A DNA stretch of 64,000 nt from CAXTSE01 sp035554115 (GTDB lineage Bacteria; Actinomycetota; Actinomycetes; Actinomycetales; Microbacteriaceae): the NCBI GenBank assembly GCA_035554115.1, contig DATMIW010000045.1:1-64000 (forward strand), given 5' to 3'. Positions within the stretch are counted from its first letter, which is position 1, and every line of letters starts with the position of its first letter. The notes under the pieces are model-generated. The model searched no databases and was not told the DNA's origin. It saw only the letters and a list, made by a program, of their open reading frames with translations. This document shows, in pieces, positions 8,501-16,351 of the stretch. Position numbers and translations under genes: made by a program.

Positions 8501-8742
8501 GTGAGAGGTTCGAGCGCCGTGCCCGCGGCGCGGAGATCGCTCGGGCGCACCACGCCATCCACCAAGCGGGCGACGAAATCGAGGCCCCGTGGATCGCTGA
8601 GCAGCCGAGCGTGACGCTCCGCCTGGCGATCGGGGCGGGCGGCCGCCGCGGACAGCCACGAATGCACGAGCGCCTCGACCTCATCCGCGGTGGGAAGGTC
8701 GGAACGCGCGGGTGCCGCGGCGTCGAGGGAAGATGCGGCCAT
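5500..8742 (-). CDS. PutA-like protein with eroded PRODH and ALDH active sites
   Basis: A 1080-residue protein with the full layout of actinobacterial PutA: N-terminal helices (1-125), a proline dehydrogenase barrel (about 125-455), an aldehyde dehydrogenase fold (about 480-860) and the C-terminal extension. Homology is clear (REYRDLQLTVAVFTRVL, ELHGWPVATW, AGHTLFDTAFAWLLA). Catalytic motifs are altered throughout: the PRODH V-K-G-A-N lysine site reads RFDGAAAM (292-299), S-I-K-V-S reads TVDLG, and Y-L-I-R-R-L-E-E-N reads AFIDRLDVN. In the ALDH part P-W-N-F-P reads VPTGSAAL (614-621), the E-T-S-G-K-N glutamate is gone and G-Q-K-C-S-A reads GGRADAA (729-735), so the nucleophile is lost. It is probably not a proline catabolic enzyme. 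It is divergent from a MarR gene. Confidence 0.85.
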   Translation of the reverse strand: MAASSLDAAAPARSDLPTADEVEALVHSWLSAAAARPDRQAERHARLLSDPRGLDFVARLVDGVVRPSDLRAAGTALEPLTRHIPPMLPWPVRAGFTLAGGFSTVIPAAVAPLVRRATRHAFRSVLIDAPPARRDPAISRASKRGASLAAIPVGEPVVGRRAATHRRTALLDLVARTDLDEVTVDLGSLVTPIDMWDFDETVARAVETVTPLFLAAAATRSRPRVMLDIREYRDLQLTVAVFTRVLEQPQLQLLDAGIALPAALPESAAALQALTDWARRRRQAGGAGITVRFDGAAAMPTERVDAELHGWPVATWAGREQIGTQLIRMMVHGLTPETTDSVRIVVAGHTLFDTAFAWLLAERRGVTSRLEVQLPAGTPPEVLIAVRDTVGRVAVATPVAVDGPDAAIVAFIDRLDVNAWVDTDLSAVFGLRNASVFTRERGHFAASLAALDSTLPRAHRRQDRLNAELPPAEREFRNDPISDPSLGSNREWGRAIVERSRASTLGIEGVAAARLTNEQELRARISRASAAGAELGTVNAAARADLLHRIGDVVSVMRGRFVEVLLAETHLTLAEADAEVSRAIDLAHHSARLIAHLADIDDAAFTPDRLTVIVPTGSAALSDAAGGIFTALAVGSAAILVPAPQAERVAVVLREALHEAGVPDDACDILVFDARSADRDRLLVELLHAPEVSRTTLGRRAGAVPVIVTPSADIAQTVECVVQSATAHGGRADAAVSAVILVGSMASSEALRGQLSDALTSVGRDDSALDLVTAATLDDAIILQKQLGGGLVAGLFSHDSREVQHWLDTATASTLVVNRPTITSVVRRQPTGPGPAPMSGGPHALLGHGTWRPLDAPPSGDLGLGGVDARVAVLIEACQPALDYAAFDSVRRGALSDARAWARDFAAREVAALTLERNVLRYQAAEVVVRLAAGAELTDLVRVLTAGVRTGARLLVSSAIPLPSGVLTLATQRHALQDSVLRIDRVDVESDDSFHARMAEDRPERIRLIAIEGTAGDAAHLDAALRRAGAVATVWAGPVTSAGRIELLPFVHEQAVSIAAHRRGRPDRSMRKLMFDVPGR

Positions 8743-8811
8743 AGAACGAGGATATGGTGCGAGCCTGAACGGCTCCGAGCGGCCTGCGAAAAGGCTGGGT
8801 ACGATACCTGA

Positions 8812-9336
8812 ATGTCAGAGACCGAGGAGACGAAGCCCGAGCTGACATCCGCCGAATGGGACGTGTGGCGCACGATGCGGTCGATGCACGAGCAATTGGC
8901 ACGCGAACTGGACCGCCATCTGCAGAGCGACGCCGGAATCTCGGGAGCCGAATACAGCGTCCTTCAGGTGCTCACCCAGGTACCCGATCGCAGGCTGCGC
9001 ACCGGAGAATTGGCCGAACTACTGGCGTGGGAAAAAAGCCGGGTGTCGCATCAGATCGCGCGCATGGAGGCTCGCGGCCTGCTCACACGCACCGAATGCG
9101 ATACCGACGCGCGCGGCGTATGGGTGGGTATGACACCGGACGGTCGACGAACCTGGCTGACGGCGACGCGCGGACATGCCGCGATGATCCGGAAGCTGTT
9201 CTTCGACTCGGTGCGCGCCGAGGAGTTGCCGGCGCTCGACGCGCTGAGCCGCCGGGTGCTCGATTCCCTCAATCCTGCGGCCTGCGATCTGGCAGAAGAG
9301 AAGGGAATGCTGCCGCGCACCTCGCGCACGGCATGA
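8812..9336 (+). CDS. MarR family transcriptional regulator
   Basis: A 174-residue MarR protein. The helix-turn-helix lies at about 60-90 (LRTGELAELLAWEKSRVSHQ, then IARMEARGLLTR) and the wing follows with C-D-T-D-A-R-G-V-W-V. The W-E-K-S-R-V-S-H-Q-I-x-R-M form is a common actinobacterial MarR subtype. It is divergent from the PutA-like gene with 69 bp between the starts; GGTACGATACC at 8797-8807 could contain a -10 element for this gene. Regulation of the PutA-like gene is inferred only from position. Its stop lies 4 nt from the convergent AlkA-type gene. Confidence 0.9.
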   Translation: MSETEETKPELTSAEWDVWRTMRSMHEQLARELDRHLQSDAGISGAEYSVLQVLTQVPDRRLRTGELAELLAWEKSRVSHQIARMEARGLLTRTECDTDARGVWVGMTPDGRRTWLTATRGHAAMIRKLFFDSVRAEELPALDALSRRVLDSLNPAACDLAEEKGMLPRTSRTA

Positions 9337-9340
9337 CGAT

Positions 9341-10261
9341 CTAGCGCCCGCGGTTGTCAACGATCGTCATGCGCGGGCCGTGACGTTCATAGTCGAGACC
9401 GGCCGCCTCTATCAACCGGACGACGCGCTGACGATGCCCGCGCCAGGGCTCGAGAAGCTCGAGCATGCCATCGTCGTCCACCCGCTGCCCGGTCAGAGCC
9501 CAGCCGACCCGCTTTGCCACATGGAAATCCCCGACGCTGACCGAGTCGGGGTCGCCGTGTGAGCGTTGCACCACCTCATGTGCCGTCCAGACGCCGATAC
9601 CCGGGACCGTCTGCATCCGTCGCTTCGCTTCGCCTGCCTCGACGGTGACCGCCCTTTCGAGCGAATCGCCCACCGCAACAGCGCGCATGACCGTGTCAGA
9701 CCTCTGCGGTCCGACCCCCGCCCTGTGCCATTCCCATGAGGGCACCCGGCGCCACACGCTCGGGGGCGGAGCCACCCGCATCCCGACCGGAGCCGGGCCG
9801 GGCGCCGCCTCGCCATGACGCATCACCAGTTGACGCCACGCCCGCTTGGCCTCAATGCCCGTCACCTTCTGGGCGAGAATCGTAGGCACCAGAAACGGCA
9901 GAATGCGGCGAGCCCGCGTCAGGTGCAGACCCCGGATGCGGTGGTGCAGCTCGCGCACGACGGCATGCCGAGTCGGGTCGAAGCCCGCATCGTCGTCGCC
10001 GTTGCCCAGAAGCTCGGGGACGGCGGCAAGCGCCTCCTCGGCTCCGACCCCCCACGCAGAGGCATGAACATCGCCGGATGCGGCGCTGCGCAGGTGCAGG
10101 CTGGCCGACCCTGCAAGGGTGCCGATCGCGAGCCAGACGCCCACGGCGTTCCCCCGACCGCTTTCCCATTGCATTGTCGGGTCGCTTCGCCCCTGCTGCA
10201 AGGGGCTCAGCGTTAGGCGCAGCGACAGTTCGCGGGGCGGGCGGTAGACGGTCTGGAGCAT
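9341..10261 (-). CDS. AlkA-type 3-methyladenine DNA glycosylase (HhH-GPD)
   Basis: A 306-residue base-excision repair enzyme removing alkylated bases. The ATG at 10261 (MLQTVYRPPRELSL) is chosen because the frame further upstream runs antisense through unrelated sequence. The AlkA N-terminal fold is followed by the glycosylase domain: I-L-A-Q-K-V-T-G-x-E-A (about 150-160), the helix-hairpin-helix V-P-G-I-G-V-W-T-A (about 237-245) and the catalytic aspartate in SVGDFHVAK (about 259-267). The long Gly/Ala-rich N-terminal half is typical of actinobacterial members. Confidence 0.85.
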   Translation of the reverse strand: MLQTVYRPPRELSLRLTLSPLQQGRSDPTMQWESGRGNAVGVWLAIGTLAGSASLHLRSAASGDVHASAWGVGAEEALAAVPELLGNGDDDAGFDPTRHAVVRELHHRIRGLHLTRARRILPFLVPTILAQKVTGIEAKRAWRQLVMRHGEAAPGPAPVGMRVAPPPSVWRRVPSWEWHRAGVGPQRSDTVMRAVAVGDSLERAVTVEAGEAKRRMQTVPGIGVWTAHEVVQRSHGDPDSVSVGDFHVAKRVGWALTGQRVDDDGMLELLEPWRGHRQRVVRLIEAAGLDYERHGPRMTIVDNRGR

Positions 10262-10308
10262 TGCGGCCACCCTAACCGGGGCCGCCGAGGTATGGGGCCG
10301 CACGCAAC

Positions 10309-10342
10309 GAAGGCCGGGTCCGCAGAACGCGGCCCGGCCTTC
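10309..10342. terminator. Stem-loop terminator
   Basis: GAAGGCCGGGTCCGC pairs with GCGGCCCGGCCTTC around an AGAAC loop, with one bulge. It lies directly after the stop of the small membrane protein gene on the minus strand and upstream of the AlkA-type gene, so it probably ends the small-gene transcript. A T-tract is weak, as is common in high-GC actinobacteria. Confidence 0.65.
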
Positions 10343-10353
10343 GATAAAGAGAC

Positions 10354-10635
10354 TTAGTACGTGGTGACCGAAACGGCGCCAGAAGTTGCCGCAATGACGG
10401 CGACAATCACCCAAATGAGGATGTAGAGGGCGATGAGGATGATCGAGATGATGATTCCGGCGGTGGCCGGTCCGTTCTTGAATCCAGCCTTCTTCGACTG
10501 CGAACGCGCGATCAGGCTCAGGATCAGACCCACGATCGGGATAAGGATCGCAAAAATGACGCCAGCGATACCGAGGCCCTTGCCCGGGTCGACAGCGGCG
10601 GGACCAGGTGTGGCAGCAGGTGCAGGTGTAGTCAT
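10354..10635 (-). CDS. DUF4190-like small membrane protein
   Basis: A 93-residue protein with a Pro/Ala-rich cytoplasmic head (about 1-20), a first hydrophobic span (about 22-44: LGIAGVIFAILIPIVGLIL), a short basic loop with R-S-Q-S-K-K-A-G, and a second span (about 57-85). This two-span G-x-A-I-I-L-x-x-I-P-x-x-G-x-x-L layout matches DUF4190-type proteins. A strong Shine-Dalgarno (AAGGAGA at 10641-10647, read on the minus strand) precedes the ATG by 5-6 nt, suggesting high expression. Function is unknown. Confidence 0.75.
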   Translation of the reverse strand: MTTPAPAATPGPAAVDPGKGLGIAGVIFAILIPIVGLILSLIARSQSKKAGFKNGPATAGIIISIILIALYILIWVIVAVIAATSGAVSVTTY

Positions 10636-10790
10636 GTGGTTCTCCTTGAATTAGGTGATGTGGAACGTCGGGTGTCGCGTATCGGCGATCCGCAGGCGAC
10701 TCTAGCGAACCTGAGAGAACGCCGCGAGGGTCTGCGCCCGAGTCGGCCAATAAAGCGCAACAATTCGCCTGCACGAGGATGATGGAGCCA

Positions 10791-11816
10791 ATGAGCATCG
10801 GCATCTTGACCAGCGGCGGCGACTGCCCCGGCCTCAACGCGGTGATCCGCGCGGCAGTCTTCACCGGCAGCCGCCTGCACGGCATGCAGTTCGTCGGCTT
10901 CCGCAATGGGTGGAAGGGCGTGATCGAAGACGACGCCCTCGAGCTCGCGCGCCCCCAGGTCATGGGGATTTCGAAGCAGGGCGGCACAATTCTCGGCACC
11001 TCGCGCACCAACCCCTTCGACGAGGGCGGTGGCCCCGAGCGGGTGGCCCAGGTGATGGCCGATCACGGTGTTGACTCCCTGATCGCGATCGGAGGCGAGG
11101 GCACGCTGGCCGCGGCCAAACAGTTGGCGGATGCGGGCATCCGGATCGTGGGCGTGCCCAAGACGATCGACAACGATCTTTCGGCCACCGACTACACCTT
11201 CGGCTTCGACACCGCCGTGCAGATCGCAACCGACGCCATGGACCGGCTGCGCACCACAGGAGACTCGCACGGGCGCTGCATGGTGGCCGAGGTGATGGGG
11301 CGGCACGTCGGCTGGATCGCGCTGCACTCCGGTATGGCGGCGGGGGCGCACGCGATCCTGATCCCCGAACAGTCGATCTCTATCGAGCAGATCTGCACCT
11401 GGGTCGACGCCGCGCGGAAACGTGGCCGTGCACCGTTGATCGCGGTCGCCGAAGGCTTCCAGCTCGACACCATGGACACGGCCCATTCGGAACGGGGTTT
11501 TGACACATTCGGTCGCCCGCGGCTGGGCGGGATCGGCGACATTCTCGCCCCCGAAATCGAGGCCCGGACCGGGATCGAGACGCGCTCGACGACTCTTGGT
11601 CACATCCAACGCGGGGGGACCCCGACGGCGTACGACCGGGTGCTCGCCACCCGCTACGGCATGGCCGCGATCGAGGCGATCCAGGGAGGACACTGGGGAC
11701 GCATGGTTGCGCTCCGCGGCACCGAGATCGTGCGGGTGCCGTTCGACGAGGCCATAGGGCGACTCAAAGTTGTGCCGCAACAGCGGTACGACGAGGCCGC
11801 CGTGCTGTTCGGCTAG
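10791..11816 (+). CDS. pfkA: 6-phosphofructokinase (ATP-type)
   Basis: Phosphorylates fructose 6-phosphate to fructose 1,6-bisphosphate in glycolysis. The nucleotide motif ILTSGGDCPGLNAVIR follows the start, IAIGGEGTLAAA gives a Gly at the position that is Asp in pyrophosphate enzymes, VPKTIDND is the catalytic loop (Asp base), and TLGHIQRGGTPTAYDR completes the sugar-phosphate site. The Gly-plus-Lys combination (GEG...PKT) is the actinobacterial ATP-dependent group. The ATG at 10791 (MSIGILTSGG) gives the family-standard N terminus with GGAG just upstream; ATGs at 10779 and 10782 add four or three residues and cannot be excluded. Confidence 0.92.
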   Translation: MSIGILTSGGDCPGLNAVIRAAVFTGSRLHGMQFVGFRNGWKGVIEDDALELARPQVMGISKQGGTILGTSRTNPFDEGGGPERVAQVMADHGVDSLIAIGGEGTLAAAKQLADAGIRIVGVPKTIDNDLSATDYTFGFDTAVQIATDAMDRLRTTGDSHGRCMVAEVMGRHVGWIALHSGMAAGAHAILIPEQSISIEQICTWVDAARKRGRAPLIAVAEGFQLDTMDTAHSERGFDTFGRPRLGGIGDILAPEIEARTGIETRSTTLGHIQRGGTPTAYDRVLATRYGMAAIEAIQGGHWGRMVALRGTEIVRVPFDEAIGRLKVVPQQRYDEAAVLFG

Positions 11817-11825
11817 GGAGCGACA

Positions 11826-12230
11826 ATGAACGCGTTCGGGATCATCGGGGCCGTATTTGCGGGGCTGGCTGCGGTCATCCACGTGGCGATTTTCGCCCTC
11901 CAAAGCGTGCTCTGGTCGCGTCCGACCACCTGGCGTCGCTTTGGCCTCGGCTCGCAACGCGACGCGGATGTCGTGCGGCCGATGGCGTTCAACCAGGGGT
12001 TCTACAACCTGTTTCTCGCGCTCGGCGCGGGGGCGGGGCTCGTGCTTGTCGGCGTGCCATCGCTCGAGGGAGCGGGGTTCGCGGTGCTGCTCTTCGCCTT
12101 GCTGAGTATGGTGCTTGCTGCCACCGTGCTGATCACCTCGAGCCCGGCGCTCTCGCGTGCGGCGATGCTGCAGGGCGCGGCACCGCTGATCGGCGTGGTG
12201 CTGCTCATTGTGGGCGCCGCCACTCGCTGA
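11826..12230 (+). CDS. DUF1304 family membrane protein
   Basis: A 134-residue protein with four hydrophobic helices. The signature I-H-V-A-I-F-A-L-Q-S-V-L-W (about 20-32) followed by F-G-L and N-Q-G-F-Y-N-L-F-L-A (about 57-66) is characteristic of DUF1304. It starts 9 nt after the phosphofructokinase stop (TAGGGAGCGACAATG, with a GGGAG ribosome binding site), so the two are probably cotranscribed. The function of the family is unknown. Confidence 0.88.
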   Translation: MNAFGIIGAVFAGLAAVIHVAIFALQSVLWSRPTTWRRFGLGSQRDADVVRPMAFNQGFYNLFLALGAGAGLVLVGVPSLEGAGFAVLLFALLSMVLAATVLITSSPALSRAAMLQGAAPLIGVVLLIVGAATR

Positions 12231-12242
12231 GCTGGCGCCGGG

Positions 12243-13592
12243 TCAGGCGGGCGGGGACGCGGCAGCGGCGGCGCGGGACGCGGCGGGGAGCGCCTCCGCG
12301 ATGCGGTCGACCACCGAGTCGTCATGGGCGGCCGAGACGAACCAGGCCTCGAAAACGCTCGGCGGCAGGCTGACCCCCGCATCGAGCATGGCGTGGAAGA
12401 ACGCCGCGTAGCGCCACGACTCCTGATCGCGCGCCTCGTCGTAGTTACGAATTGCGCCGCCGCCCGGAGGGGTGCGGAATGCGATCGAGAACAGACTGCC
12501 GGCATGCGACACCGTGTGCGCCACTCCCTCGGCGGCGAGCGCGGCGGACGCCGCCGAGCTGATGGTCGCAGCCGCGCGGTCGATGTGCGCGTACACCTCG
12601 TCGCCCGCGAGACGCAGCGTGGCTAGGCCCGCAGCAACGGCAAGCGGATTGCCGCTGAGGGTTCCCGCCTGATACACCGGCCCCGTCGGCGCGAGCTGGT
12701 CGAGCAGTTCCGCGCGCCCACCGAGAGCCGCGAGCGGAAGCCCGCCGCCGAGGATCTTGCCGAACGTCATGATGTCGGGCTCCCATCCGGAACCTTCGGG
12801 CACGACCCCGGCGGCCTCGAGTCCCCACCACCCGGCCGGTCCGACCCGGAACCCGGTGAGCACCTCGTCAACGATGAGCAGGGCGGCGTTTTCGTGCACA
12901 ATCGCCGAAAGCTCGCGGTTGAAACCCGCGTCAGGGGTTAGCACACCGGCGTTCGCACCCGCCGCTTCGGTAATGACGGCGGCAATCTGATCCGGATACG
13001 CGGCGAAGGCGGCGCGCACCGCGTCGAGGTCGTTGTAGGTCAGTACGAGCGTTTGGGCGGCAATGGGAGCCGGGATGCCGGCGGAGCCGGGGAGTCCGAG
13101 GGTGGCGACACCGGATCCGGATTCGGCCAGCAGGCCGTCGGAGTGGCCGTGGTAGTGGCCGGCGAACTTGATGAGCAGGTCGCGCCCGGTCGCACCCCGC
13201 GCGAGACGGATGGCGGTCATCGTCGCCTCTGTGCCCGTCGACACGAGACGCAGCTTGTCGACGGCGGAGCTGCCCGCAACAGTCAGGCGATCACGCACGA
13301 GTTCTGCGAGTTCGGTTTCCCCGGGGGTGGAGGCACCGAACGACAACCCGCGGGCGGCGGCGCGCTGCACGGCATCCACGACCTCGGGATGCGCGTGCCC
13401 CAGCAAAGCCGGACCCCACGACCCGACGAGGTCAAGATATTCGCGTCCGGCAACGTCGGAAACAGTCGCGCCCCGTGCGGAGACGAGCGAGAGCGGGGTA
13501 CCCCCCACCGACCCGAAGGCGCGGACAGGGGAGTTGACACCTCCGGGGATCACGGCGCGTGCTCGGGTGGCGGCGGATTCGTTAGTTGTCAT
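12243..13592 (-). CDS. hemL: Glutamate-1-semialdehyde 2,1-aminomutase
   Basis: A 449-residue class III aminotransferase that converts glutamate 1-semialdehyde to 5-aminolevulinate. It opens [16 protein letters not shown], and the PLP lysine lies in [11 protein letters not shown] (about residue 276). G-H-Y-H-G-H-S-D and [11 protein letters not shown] are also standard. The start is the ATG at 13592; the longer frame from 13652 overlaps the hemB end. It lies 40 nt after hemB as the last gene of the haem operon. Confidence 0.95.
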   Translation of the reverse strand: MTTNESAATRARAVIPGGVNSPVRAFGSVGGTPLSLVSARGATVSDVAGREYLDLVGSWGPALLGHAHPEVVDAVQRAAARGLSFGASTPGETELAELVRDRLTVAGSSAVDKLRLVSTGTEATMTAIRLARGATGRDLLIKFAGHYHGHSDGLLAESGSGVATLGLPGSAGIPAPIAAQTLVLTYNDLDAVRAAFAAYPDQIAAVITEAAGANAGVLTPDAGFNRELSAIVHENAALLIVDEVLTGFRVGPAGWWGLEAAGVVPEGSGWEPDIMTFGKILGGGLPLAALGGRAELLDQLAPTGPVYQAGTLSGNPLAVAAGLATLRLAGDEVYAHIDRAAATISSAASAALAAEGVAHTVSHAGSLFSIAFRTPPGGGAIRNYDEARDQESWRYAAFFHAMLDAGVSLPPSVFEAWFVSAAHDDSVVDRIAEALPAASRAAAAASPPA

Positions 13593-13632
13593 GCGGGGAC
13601 CTTGGTTCCGATACGCCCGCTTCGCGGGCGAC

Positions 13633-14643
13633 TCAATCGGCGGCGCTCGCAAATCGCGTGGCAGCCTCGATGGCCCAATACGTGAGCACAGCCTCGGCCC
13701 CGGCGCGGCGGATACTGACGATCGACTCGTCGATCGCGCGGGTTCGGTCGATCCAGCCGTGAGCAGCGGCCGCCTCGATCATCGCGTACTCGCCGCTCAC
13801 CTGGTAGGCCCACACCGGCACCGGGGATGCCGCAGCCGCGTCGGCCAGAACGTCCAAATACGACATGGCCGGCTTCACCATGACGACATCGGCGCCCTCG
13901 TCGACATCGAGCAGGATCTCACGCACACCTTCGCGACGGTTCGCCGGATCCATTTGGTAGCTGCGACGGTCGCCGGTCAACGTCGACTGCACCGCCTCAC
14001 GGAAGGGGCCATAGAACGCGCTCGCATATTTCGCCGCGTAACCGAGAATCGCGGTGTCGGCGTGACCGGCCGCGTCGAGCACTTCGCGCACGGCGGCGAC
14101 CTGGCCGTCCATCATGCCGCTGAGTCCGAGCAGGGCCGAGCCCGCGTCCGCCTGGGCGAGAGCCATCTCGCGGTAGCGCTCGAGGCTCGCGTCGTTGTCG
14201 ATCACAAGTTCGCCGGTCGAGCTCGTCGAGGCACGCACCACACCGCAATGCCCATGGTCGGTGAACTCGTCAAGGCAGAGGTCGGTCTGCACGACGAGCG
14301 CGGTCCCCACCTCGCTGACGGCAATGCGGGTGGCCACATTCAGGATGCCGTCCGGATCAGTCGCGCCGGATCCGATCGCGTCCTTGTGCTCCGGCACGCC
14401 GAACAGCATGACTCCTCCGACACCCGCCGCAGCGGCCCGGTGCAGCTCAGCCCGGAAGGAATCGAGAGAGTGCTGCACAACACCGGGCATCGAGGAAATT
14501 GGCAGCGGCTCGGTGGCGCCCTCGCGGATGAAGATCGGTTGAATCAACTGCGCCGGATGCACGCGTGTCTGCTGCGTGAGTCGGCGGAGCGCGCTGGTGG
14601 CTCGCAATCGCCGGGGCCGCACTCGCGGAAACTCGGCGTTCAT
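13633..14643 (-). CDS. hemB: Porphobilinogen synthase (ALA dehydratase)
   Basis: A 336-residue TIM-barrel enzyme condensing two 5-aminolevulinates to porphobilinogen. The Schiff-base lysines lie in [12 protein letters not shown] and [11 protein letters not shown]. The metal loop reads [14 protein letters not shown]: two of the three zinc cysteines of the E. coli/human type are kept and the middle one is Asp. That mixed C-D-C loop is usual in actinobacteria, so it is not a defect, but it leaves the metal preference open. The ATG overlaps the hemD stop by 4 nt. Confidence 0.95.
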   Translation of the reverse strand: MNAEFPRVRPRRLRATSALRRLTQQTRVHPAQLIQPIFIREGATEPLPISSMPGVVQHSLDSFRAELHRAAAAGVGGVMLFGVPEHKDAIGSGATDPDGILNVATRIAVSEVGTALVVQTDLCLDEFTDHGHCGVVRASTSSTGELVIDNDASLERYREMALAQADAGSALLGLSGMMDGQVAAVREVLDAAGHADTAILGYAAKYASAFYGPFREAVQSTLTGDRRSYQMDPANRREGVREILLDVDEGADVVMVKPAMSYLDVLADAAAASPVPVWAYQVSGEYAMIEAAAAHGWIDRTRAIDESIVSIRRAGAEAVLTYWAIEAATRFASAAD

Positions 14644-15413
14644 AGCCGCCCCGCGTAGTCGGCAAGAGCTTCGACAAGAGCCTCAGCCGAGCGCTCAGGA
14701 GAGATGACGTGCACGCGCAAACCGACGGCTCGCGCCTGCTCAGTGGTGCGCGGGCCAATGCACGCAATGACCGTGGCGATGTGCAGATTCGGCGCCTGCT
14801 CGGCCAGTTGCTTGGCGACGCTGCCCGAGGTGACAAGCACGGCGGTGATTTCGCCAGCCGTCAGTTCGGCAACGACCTCGGGCAGAAGGGGGACGCCGAT
14901 CGTGCGGTAGGCGGTGACAGTGACGGCAGTGAAGCCGAGAGCCGAGAGGCCCTCGGCGATAACCGACTCCGCAATGTCTGATTGCAGCACGAGGGCTCGT
15001 CCGGCGCCCTCCTGATTCGGCCACTCCCCCACAAGCCCGGCTGCCGAGTTGTCGGAGCTCGGCACGAGGTCCACGCGATAGCCAGCCTGCACGAGCGCGT
15101 TGGCGGTCGTCACGCCCACGGCGGCGATGCGCGTGGACGGCGGCACCCGGACATCCTGACTCACCAACACATCGACTGTCGTCGCGCTCGTGACAACCAG
15201 CCAGTCGAAGCTGCCACGACCGAGGGTGCTGAATGCTTCGGCGAGAGCCTGGGAGTCTTCGGCGCTCGCAAAGTTGATAAGGGGCGCAATGACGGGAGTC
15301 GCGCCCTGTTCCCGGAGGAGAGCCGCGACATCGTCGCCCCAGCCTCCCCCGCGCGGAACGAGCACGCGCCAGCCGCTCATCGCCTTGTCGGTTGCCGGGG
15401 TGTCGATTGTCAC
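14640..15413 (-). CDS. hemD: Uroporphyrinogen-III synthase
   Basis: A 257-residue protein that inverts ring D while cyclising hydroxymethylbilane. HemD proteins are poorly conserved; the call rests on the two-domain alpha/beta pattern, V-L-V-P-R-G-G near the start, W-L-V-V-T-S-A-T-T-V, the T-A-Y-R-T segment and V-L-V-T-S-G-S-V-A-K-Q-L, and on its position between hemC and hemB. It begins with GTG at 15413, overlapping the hemC stop by 4 nt (GTGA). An internal ATG (MSGWRVLVPRGGG) is an alternative start 11 codons later. Confidence 0.9.
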   Translation of the reverse strand: MTIDTPATDKAMSGWRVLVPRGGGWGDDVAALLREQGATPVIAPLINFASAEDSQALAEAFSTLGRGSFDWLVVTSATTVDVLVSQDVRVPPSTRIAAVGVTTANALVQAGYRVDLVPSSDNSAAGLVGEWPNQEGAGRALVLQSDIAESVIAEGLSALGFTAVTVTAYRTIGVPLLPEVVAELTAGEITAVLVTSGSVAKQLAEQAPNLHIATVIACIGPRTTEQARAVGLRVHVISPERSAEALVEALADYAGRL

Positions 15414-16351
15414 AGCTGCCTCCCGAGGGGTGCAAGCTCGGCGGCGCCTGCCGCGAGCAGTTCGGTTGCGACGCGTTCGGCGAGGTCCGCCGCCGGGTCA
15501 CTCACATCTTCGGGGTAGAGCGCGTGCGAACTCGTGAGCATCGCCGAGCCGTCGAGAGCGTAAACGCGCGCGCTCAGAAAGAGCAGCCCGTCGTCGAACA
15601 GTGCGTGGGCCGCGATTGGCGCCGAACATCCCGCCTCCAATTGGGCGAGAACGCCACGCTCGGCCTCAACGGCTAGTCGCGTGTTGCGGTGGTCGAGCTT
15701 GACAATGGCTCGCAAGCGATGGTCGACCGTGTCGAGACCATCCGTGCGGACCTCGATCGCGAGCGCGCCCTGTGCAGGAGCCGTCGGCCAGTCATCGAGC
15801 TCCAAGAACTGGCTGACCGCCTCGGGGCGTTCCAGTCGATCGAGCCCCGCCGCCGCGAGAACGACAGCGTCGAGGTGGCGGTCGGGGTCGTCGGACCCCA
15901 CCCGCGCCAGCCGCGTATCGACATTGCCGCGAATGTCGAGAACATCGAGATCGGGTCGAGCCGCGAGCAATTGCGCCCGCCGGCGTGGGGAACCGGTGCC
16001 CACCCGCGCACCCTCGGGCAGGGTCGCGAGAGTCAGGCCGTCGCGCGCGCAGAGCGCGTCGCGGGCGTCGGCACGCTTCGGGATCGCGACGACAGTGAGG
16101 CCCGCGGTGGGAGCCGTCGGGAGATCTTTATAAGAGTGGACCACCGCATCCACCTCGCCGCGCAGCAAGGACTCGCGCAGCGCGGCCGCAAAGACACCCG
16201 ACCCGCCGAGCGAGGACAGCGACCCGGTCTGCCGGTCGCCGTCGGATTCGATGACCACAAGTTCGGCGCCCAGACGCTTCGCCACGGCTCCGGCCTGCGC
16301 GAGAGCGAGAGCGCTCCCCCGCGTACCGAGCCGGATCGGCGTGGCGGTCAC
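15410..16351 (-). CDS. hemC: Hydroxymethylbilane synthase (porphobilinogen deaminase)
   Basis: A 313-residue enzyme polymerising four porphobilinogens. R-L-G-T-R-G-S-A-L-A-L-A-Q opens the protein, H-S-Y-K-D-L-P-T lies in domain 1, and the dipyrromethane cofactor cysteine is in L-E-A-G-C-S-A-P-I-A (about residue 239). The start is a GTG at 16351 that overlaps the hemH stop (GTGA); the longer frame to 16429 reads back through the cysteine-rich hemH tail. Confidence 0.95.
   Translation of the reverse strand: MTATPIRLGTRGSALALAQAGAVAKRLGAELVVIESDGDRQTGSLSSLGGSGVFAAALRESLLRGEVDAVVHSYKDLPTAPTAGLTVVAIPKRADARDALCARDGLTLATLPEGARVGTGSPRRRAQLLAARPDLDVLDIRGNVDTRLARVGSDDPDRHLDAVVLAAAGLDRLERPEAVSQFLELDDWPTAPAQGALAIEVRTDGLDTVDHRLRAIVKLDHRNTRLAVEAERGVLAQLEAGCSAPIAAHALFDDGLLFLSARVYALDGSAMLTSSHALYPEDVSDPAADLAERVATELLAAGAAELAPLGRQL

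Noticed and set aside
10791..11816. Pyrophosphate-dependent phosphofructokinase because of the P-K-T-I-D-N-D lysine
   Set aside because: The G-G-E-G motif has Gly where PPi enzymes carry Asp; the combination is the actinobacterial ATP type.
13633..14643. HemB as defective because one zinc cysteine is Asp
   Set aside because: The same C-D-C loop is the usual form in actinobacteria and the Schiff-base lysines are intact.
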